64,000 nt of DNA from positions 31,988,745 to 32,052,744 of the forward strand of contig CM075102.1 of assembly GCA_037576195.1 (NCBI GenBank), read 5' to 3'. Position 1 is the first letter of the stretch. Every line of letters begins with the position of its first letter. Shown in pieces: positions 58,763 through 64,000 of this stretch. The DNA is from Phytoseiulus persimilis (lineage: Eukaryota; Arthropoda; Arachnida; Mesostigmata; Phytoseiidae). Below the pieces are notes generated by a model. It did no database searches and was not told the origin of the DNA. It was given only the letters and a program-made list of their open reading frames with translations. A program made the position numbers and the translations under genes.

Positions 58763-58890
58763 CCGCCACTTTTGTGTTGACTGTTATTGAGAGCTGAATG
58801 GGCGGGTTACAGGCACTCTTTTTGCAAAATGTAGCTCACTTATTCGACCACATGCTTCAGCTGACCGATTTTCTCCATCGTGTTCCTTTT

Positions 58891-59536
58891 CTATTTTCCA
58901 AAAGTTGGTGGAAAATGTTCCTCCACTAACTTCGAAGTGCTCGCCGATTTTCCATCGACGGCGCAGCTGACTACGCTCAAAGTGCCCGGTGTTAGCGGCA
59001 TCCCTCTCTCAACTGTTAAGTACCCACGAGCTGGAACATGAAAGTGTCGCCACAACAGCGGGTGCCGCAGAACCTCTGAAACTTGACCTCTGTAACGCAT
59101 CGAGAACTGGTTTCTGTTCACGAACCCCTTGCCGAAGTTGCGTATTCTTTCTCCCATCCAATCGAGCAGACATTTTTCGGTCGTCTTCTTCAATCCATGA
59201 ACACTCGACTCCTCCCGCACCGGTGGTGAGTTCCCGGAGAAAACACCAGAAACGAACGATTTCTTCGGCGAATTTCTCATGCTTCGGCTCGTTAGTTCTT
59301 CCGAAATGAGAGCGATATTCTGGTAACACCGGGCGTTTTTTGTCAGATGAATACCCTTCCACATCACAGCAAACGAGCTCAGCCGCGCCGCCTCTGGAAA
59401 ATTCGCGAGCCCTCTGTATTGAGGGAAGACAGATTCGCCAATTTTCAAACAATAGAGATTGAAATGGAACGAGAGGCGGCAGAGGCGATTGGCCAGCTCG
59501 AAAAATGTGGTTAAACGGATGAGCTACATCATGCAA
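58891..59536 (-). CDS. Two overlapping long frames, at most one real
   Basis: Frames of 185 codons (58891-59448) and 175 codons (59009-59536) overlap in different registers on the same strand. Neither starts with ATG. Both have plausible amino-acid composition: the second contains EEDDRKMSARLDGRKN, the first MGERIRNFGKGFVNRN. Overlap of two long frames without a known homologue suggests either a frame-shifted old gene or chance. Confidence 0.25.
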
Positions 59537-59740
59537 AAATTATTCCCGAAACCAGCCCTCTGAGTTCTGGATAGCAGTCAGAAGAAGAATAGCGAAAAAA
59601 AGGCCCGACCTGATTCGAATATCCTGATCGAAGGCATACACAGACTTCCGTGAAACGGCCTCCAACTTACTAATGGAAGTTCTCTTTTGGCTCAGACTAC
59701 ACTCAGAGTCGTCGACACATATGCTGAAAAATGTTGCGAC

Positions 59741-59774
59741 CACGTGACGTGCTTGTCCACGCTCGAATATAAAG
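59741..59774 (+). promoter_or_regulatory. Possible core promoter: E-box/CRE plus TATA
   Basis: CACGTGACGTG at 59741 is followed 16 bases later by TATAAAG (59768-59774), with an initiator-like GCAGTG further on. No gene start could be attached to it. Confidence 0.2.
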
Positions 59775-60041
59775 CGGTGTCGCAGTGACGAAGAATCGAA
59801 TGAGTGAGAGGCTCACCCATATTGCCTCCATCGCAGTAAACTCGTTCCCAGTCGGACTCTATAGGGTATACGAGCTAGACATGACTCGATGATCGAATTC
59901 TGCTGGCCATTCCACCCCCAGAACATAGTCTCTTAATCCGATGTCCTCATGGTTTTGCAAATGCTGCCTCGATCAGGTGTCTGGTACAAAGAGGACGGAG
60001 ATTCACTGTCTCCGAACCAATGATACAGGCTGGTCGTACCT

Positions 60042-60677
60042 TCAGATAGATATTGCACCCGCGTCATGGCGAGCGAAAGAGAACGGCGATTCATATCGGC
60101 GGAACCTTCCTGGATCGGACAGGAGTGTTCCGAAAGAACGGACGAGAGGCAAACAACGACAGGGAAGATAAAGGAACTTTGCTGACGCAATATTTTCCGC
60201 TAGCTGGTTGCCAGAGTGATTTTCCTGACGAGTGCGAGGCGATGGAAACCGAGAAGAAAACTCCAGATTTGAGTCTGGAAATTTGTTCAGCATTAGCGAA
60301 CTTCCCGGTCGTGACGGTTTGCCGATGGGGTCGATGAGATATTGAACGTTGGAACGACTTCGAAAGTGCTCCGCCGAGCTATACCGAGGGTTTAGCTCAA
60401 ACTCGCCATAAGGTCGTGGTCTATTCCCGCATCGGAGCGGATCTTGAAGCAAAATCCATCTAATCATCCTCATTGAGCTTGAAGATGATCCAACTTGGAA
60501 ACGAACCCCAGTCGAGGTTTCGGAACAGTCATAACCTCGTCCATTAAATTCCAATTTCGTGAGTGGTTTCTTTCTCTTGGAAAGTGTTCTCGTGTAGCTT
60601 GCCGAGCCTGAGAACCTCCCGAGGAGAATGTTTAAGATTGTTTTTGATCTTTGTTTTACGGCTCCGAGTATTATCAT
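60042..60677 (-). CDS. Unknown 211-residue open frame
   Basis: Intact from ATG at 60677 to stop, the longest unassigned ATG frame of the window. The product is basic and serine/arginine-rich with no recognised motif. The composition does not argue strongly for coding, and no splice sites or poly(A) signal were tied to it. Confidence 0.25.
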   Translation of the reverse strand: MIILGAVKQRSKTILNILLGRFSGSASYTRTLSKRKKPLTKLEFNGRGYDCSETSTGVRFQVGSSSSSMRMIRWILLQDPLRCGNRPRPYGEFELNPRYSSAEHFRSRSNVQYLIDPIGKPSRPGSSLMLNKFPDSNLEFSSRFPSPRTRQENHSGNQLAENIASAKFLYLPCRCLPLVRSFGTLLSDPGRFRRYESPFSFARHDAGAISI

Positions 60678-61691
60678 AGGGTCTTGAGAGTTTCGATTCG
60701 TCGAACGCCCTCTATCAGGAGCTCCCCAAAGCTATCCCAAAGCTTCCGCATCTGATAACCTATATCCCAATCACGGCAACAAGATCATCGGTGGTTTGTT
60801 TTGGGGCTGTCGACAAAAGACTTGACTGTCAACCGCTATAAATAATTTTGGCAGAGGCTTCTGTCGCGCTCGTCCGCAGTAGCGGAGTGGGCAGTGCCTG
60901 CTCACCGTAATTGAGTCCCGGGTCCTGAACGCTTCTTCCGTCCACTTCCCTCGACGTTTCGACGAAAGCCGGGTTTCTGGAATCAATGACCTTGGAACAG
61001 GCGAGCATTCTTCGAATTCCTTGGAAGACAACCCGAATTCGAATCTTGCAAGCCGGAATTGCAAATAGCTCGCTCTCATCCTGAAGAGAGACTCGTTGAG
61101 GACCGCGCGTCTCCAGGTCGTTTACTTCACGGATTCAAGAGCAAAATACACAGATTTCTCAGGAAAATAGATCTTAGATTTATTCGCAAGGGTTTCGATG
61201 AGTACACAATATTGAGTATTCAGCAAGGTTGTATTTCCCCATGGAGGCGCAGCACTGACTGACTGGGTATGAGCTCCCGGTCTATATCTCAACGGAATCA
61301 CAAGTTTCGCCCGAAGATGATTTTATTCTCCTCGTCGGTCTCCTCGATTATCTTCATCTCTATGAGTCTCGAGTGACACCGCCCCTTGAGAGAGCACCGA
61401 CCGCAAATTCAATGGAATATCTATACAATGACTGTGGAATCATTCATGGATTTCTACTTGAGCAGAAATGAGGTATTTGCGAGTTTGTTCTCAGCTGACC
61501 AAGGACAGCTATGGCAGCCATGGGTGCCAGTTCGTCGGGTCACGTTCTGCAGGCGAATCCCCAAGCTATATGAAAGCAACAATCTCATCACAACGAGAAG
61601 TTGATCCATCCTCTCGTTTGGGCAACTACGTGTCCGAGAAAGAATCATCGGAGCCCCGACAAATAGACTACAAGCTCTCACGAGCCTGCTC
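60678..61691. other. GPCR 3' flank and intergenic
   Basis: Probably contains the GPCR 3' UTR; an AATAAA on the minus strand lies at 61322-61327. Short plus-strand frames are not recognised. Confidence 0.45.
61322..61327 (-). terminator. Candidate poly(A) signal AATAAA for the GPCR
   Basis: AATAAA on the minus strand about 365 bases past the GPCR stop codon. The distance is plausible but the link is only positional. Confidence 0.4.
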
Positions 61692-63729
61692 TCAAAGTTG
61701 GGTCCTTTCAATTTTCTGAAGGCTATCTATCGTGTTGTTGGTTTTTTGCGCGAACCCATTCAAGTCTACAGTACATCTTCTAGTGAGATAAGAGGATAAC
61801 GGGTATGAACTGGATCTTGAGCGGGACGCGAGCACCACGTCGTCTCGCAGACGTCCACAACATTTTCTACTTTTGAGTATTGCCACGAAGCCTGGAAAGA
61901 GGGAATTCAGCAGTTGGAAAAGACTGGCTCGCACGGAGGGGCACGTGAAATGATGCCCTCGAATTTACGTGTTGAATGAGCTGACCCCTCCTCAAATAAA
62001 TTTTCCATCAGTTGCTCGAGATCGATCATCCCATTCTCGTTACTGGAAGGAAGTGATTGTGGATGTTGAACTTTCGCCAGAGCACTCACCGTGTCGGAAT
62101 TTTTTGTTGAAATAGGCATACACCATCGGATTCACCGCGCTATTCGCGAGCCCCAACCATTGAGCGACAGGATACAGCATGAAGACCAGCCCTCCAAGCG
62201 CGCTGTCCTGCAAGGGCAGATGATCCCTCGTCAGAGAATGTCTACACGCGCAGCTCCTTGAGGCTTCATCTTCCCCAGAGCTCGCTTTTCCGAGAATATG
62301 ACTCGACGGGAACTCGGGAAAGTGAACGACAAGCAAGTCTGGAAGTGTAACGCCAGGAGTTCCTGTCTAGACTTCAATTCCCGTAATACGGAGTACGGAA
62401 ATTCTTAGCCTCGGAAGCATTGACGATAGAGCACAAAGACCTTGAGTGAAATTGTTCACCGCAATGAGCTTTAAAACATCGCTTCGTCGTTTTCACTTTT
62501 TCCTCCAACTCCCTCACGGTGCTAGATAGATGAAAATGATGAAGAGCTTTTTTGTCTGCCTCACTTTTCTGAACGATTTCGGTCATGACAATTTTCCGTC
62601 TATTCCCAACGATTCTGCCGGAAACTCGAAAAAACGTGGGCTCCACAACTGGGCTCATAAGACTAAGTGCGATAATCGGACTTGGAATTTTTGAGAACTC
62701 TCGCGAGAGTTTCCCTCATTTGTATAGGAACGAGTTGAGATAGACGGAAAAGTCTCATGACCGAAATTGTTCAGCACGAAGAGGTGGACAAAGAAGCTCT
62801 TCATCATTTTCCCCTATCTAGCACCGTAAGGGATGGAGAGGAAAAAGTGAAAACAACGAAGCAATGTTTTAAAGCTCATTGCGGTGAACAATTTCACTCA
62901 AAGACTTTTTCGTCTATATTCAATGCTTCTAAGGCTAAGAATTTCCGTACTCCGTAATACGGAAATTGATGTCTGTTCCTGTCCTTATAATTTTTCTTCC
63001 AACAGTGATGTTCTTCCCCCCAATGTTCAGATGTGGGCCGCGAAACCTGGTAAAGACGCAAAATCCGTCGGGCGCACATCGTGGTCACTTCATATGATTA
63101 CAACATCTTCAGCGAGCTCCCAGCGGAGCGCGGAGCCTCCGAACCGTGGTTTCATGGAGCTTCTACTCCGGATTCGGTCACTTCGGCATAACTCGGTTAT
63201 GCCGAGTTATGCCGTTGAGCGTGCTCGATGAACTTTCTGAGGGTCTGGACCTCCTTTGAGTGGCATTCATCCAAGAACTACCCTACGTTCGACGCACCTT
63301 GTGTGGGAATCCAACCAATGTGATGTACCCGTGCAGCAGATAGAGAGGTGCCCAGGAAACGAAGAAAACCACGACCACGAAACAGATCATCCTAACAACT
63401 TTTATTTTGGACCTCTGTATCAAGGCACGTTGATTGTCAACCTGTAACAGACGGAGGTGGATTCGTTGATTCGAATATCGAAGACGGGCTCCTTGAGTCG
63501 GAGCGTGAACCACAGCTAGAAGCAGCGATTCTCGGAGTGGTATCCCGAGATGTCAATCCAGTCACTCACACGTCGCCCGGCGGCATTATGACGTTTGATG
63601 GGCTCTCCGATAGCAGACCTCGTCCACACTGTGTTGAAAATGCACATGTAGGACAGCACGATGAGCAACAGCGGAATCACATAACATGACAACACCACAC
63701 TTATGAAGAAGGCCTGTTCTGCCCACTCA
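61692..63729 (-). CDS. Class A (rhodopsin-family) neuropeptide-type GPCR, TM5 to C-terminus
   Basis: Four exons join in phase: 63570-63729, 63298-63441, 62090-62207 and 61692-61891. They encode TM5 (SCYVIPLLLIVLSYMCIF), a basic third inner loop, TM6 (CFVVVVFFVSWAPLY), and TM7 with the NPMVY motif and NKKFR helix 8. A cysteine pair for palmitoylation (KSRKCCGRL) and a serine-rich tail follow, ending at TGA. Such receptors bind a peptide outside the cell and signal through G proteins. TM6/TM7 recall invertebrate RFamide- or SIFamide-type receptors, but the ligand cannot be named from this part. TM1-TM4 lie beyond the right edge. The intron before TM7 (62208-63297) carries a fold-back element and a perfect hairpin. 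Confidence 0.9.
62375..62968. mobile_element. 594-bp fold-back (inverted-repeat) element
   Basis: Two 214-bp arms, 62375-62588 and 62755-62968, are inverted copies of each other without a single indel and about nine tenths identical. The spacer is 166 bp and holds a 16-bp perfect palindrome (AACTCTCGCGAGAGTT, 62696-62711). Both outer ends read CAATTYCCGTAWTACGG inward. No target-site duplication is obvious. Each arm has an open frame starting MTEIVQ, but differences between arms change amino acids about as often as expected without selection. A non-autonomous MITE-like element is the best reading. Confidence 0.75.
63184..63214. repeat. Perfect 13-bp hairpin in GPCR intron
   Basis: CGGCATAACTCGG at 63184-63196 and its exact reverse complement at 63202-63214 flank a 5-base loop (TTATG). 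It lies in the TM6-TM7 intron, close to the TM6 exon. Confidence 0.85.
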
Positions 63730-64000
63730 CTGGAATCGAAAGCAAAGGATCAGACCAGATGTGCAAACGTCATGGTGGTCGGCATTCCCCAGGAGCCTTT
63801 CTGAAGCAGGCGTGAGGTGATTCGGAATTCAATTTTAATTTCTGCGGATGGTGTTTGGGAGTTTTCACGATCTGTCGTGCATCATCTGAGCTGACTCTTC
63901 CCGTAATCCTTCCCGTGCTTTGATGAGGAAAGCGCTTTACATTTTGTTCTGGCCGTTATCAAGGGGAATCCACACGGGCTTCGACCTCGACCGGAGCTGG
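63730..64000 (-). other. GPCR intron upstream of TM5
   Basis: Lies immediately upstream (minus strand) of the TM5 exon acceptor. No further receptor exon is visible before the window ends. Confidence 0.5.

Noticed and set aside
62374..62957. Twin small protein genes (MTEIVQ frames) in the fold-back arms
   Set aside because: Amino-acid-changing differences outnumber silent ones, and the arms are better explained as a non-coding inverted-repeat element.
1..64000. Bacterial-type features (operons, ribosome binding sites, CRISPR, phage)
   Set aside because: Split genes with GT-AG introns, animal protein families and AATAAA signals show eukaryotic nuclear DNA; no direct-repeat/spacer array was seen.

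Overview
This window is nuclear DNA from an animal, most likely an arthropod. GC content is near one half. Genes are split by short GT-AG introns of about 60-600 bp, and AATAAA signals follow some stop codons. The recognisable proteins are metazoan: an RBR ubiquitin ligase of the HOIP type, UBXN7, a GABA-type SLC6 transporter, a neuropeptide-type GPCR and a C2H2 zinc-finger protein. A small-genome chelicerate such as a mite would fit, but that is inference. Exons were joined by hand, by matching splice sites and codon phase.

Layout. 0.3-5.6 kb (+): 3' two thirds of a HOIP/RNF31-type gene with two single-base frame breaks. 5.6-8 kb: no assignable gene. 8-32.5 kb: a gene-poor domain studded with interrupted tetranucleotide repeat islands; its only firm exons are two zinc-finger exons on the minus strand (26.9-30.15 kb) around a 2.8 kb intron. 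34.07-35.36 kb (-): intact, intronless UBXN7. 38.3-38.8 kb (-): last exon of an unknown gene with a well placed poly(A) signal. 39.7-40.6 kb (+): 308-codon exon of an unknown, possibly beta-propeller, protein. 42.6-45.5 kb (+): six exons of a GAT-type SLC6 transporter whose N-terminal exon is not visible. 47-49 kb: small exons on both strands and a small one-span membrane protein. 51.2-51.95 kb: a decayed 23-bp minisatellite. 52.6-60.7 kb: coding-like pieces without assignment, a second low-copy repeat block (54.8-55.8 kb) and a pair of exons sharing a motif. 61.7-63.7 kb (-): TM5 to C-terminus of a class A GPCR, with a 594-bp fold-back element in the intron between TM6 and TM7.

The GABA transporter, the GPCR and the gene-poor zinc-finger domain would suit a neural/developmental neighbourhood. 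HOIP and UBXN7 both belong to ubiquitin pathways (linear ubiquitin chains; p97/cullin adaptor), but their proximity need not mean co-regulation. No CRISPR, operon, rRNA, complete tRNA or autonomous transposon was seen. Many other open frames overlap on both strands, and the unassigned ones are given low confidence.
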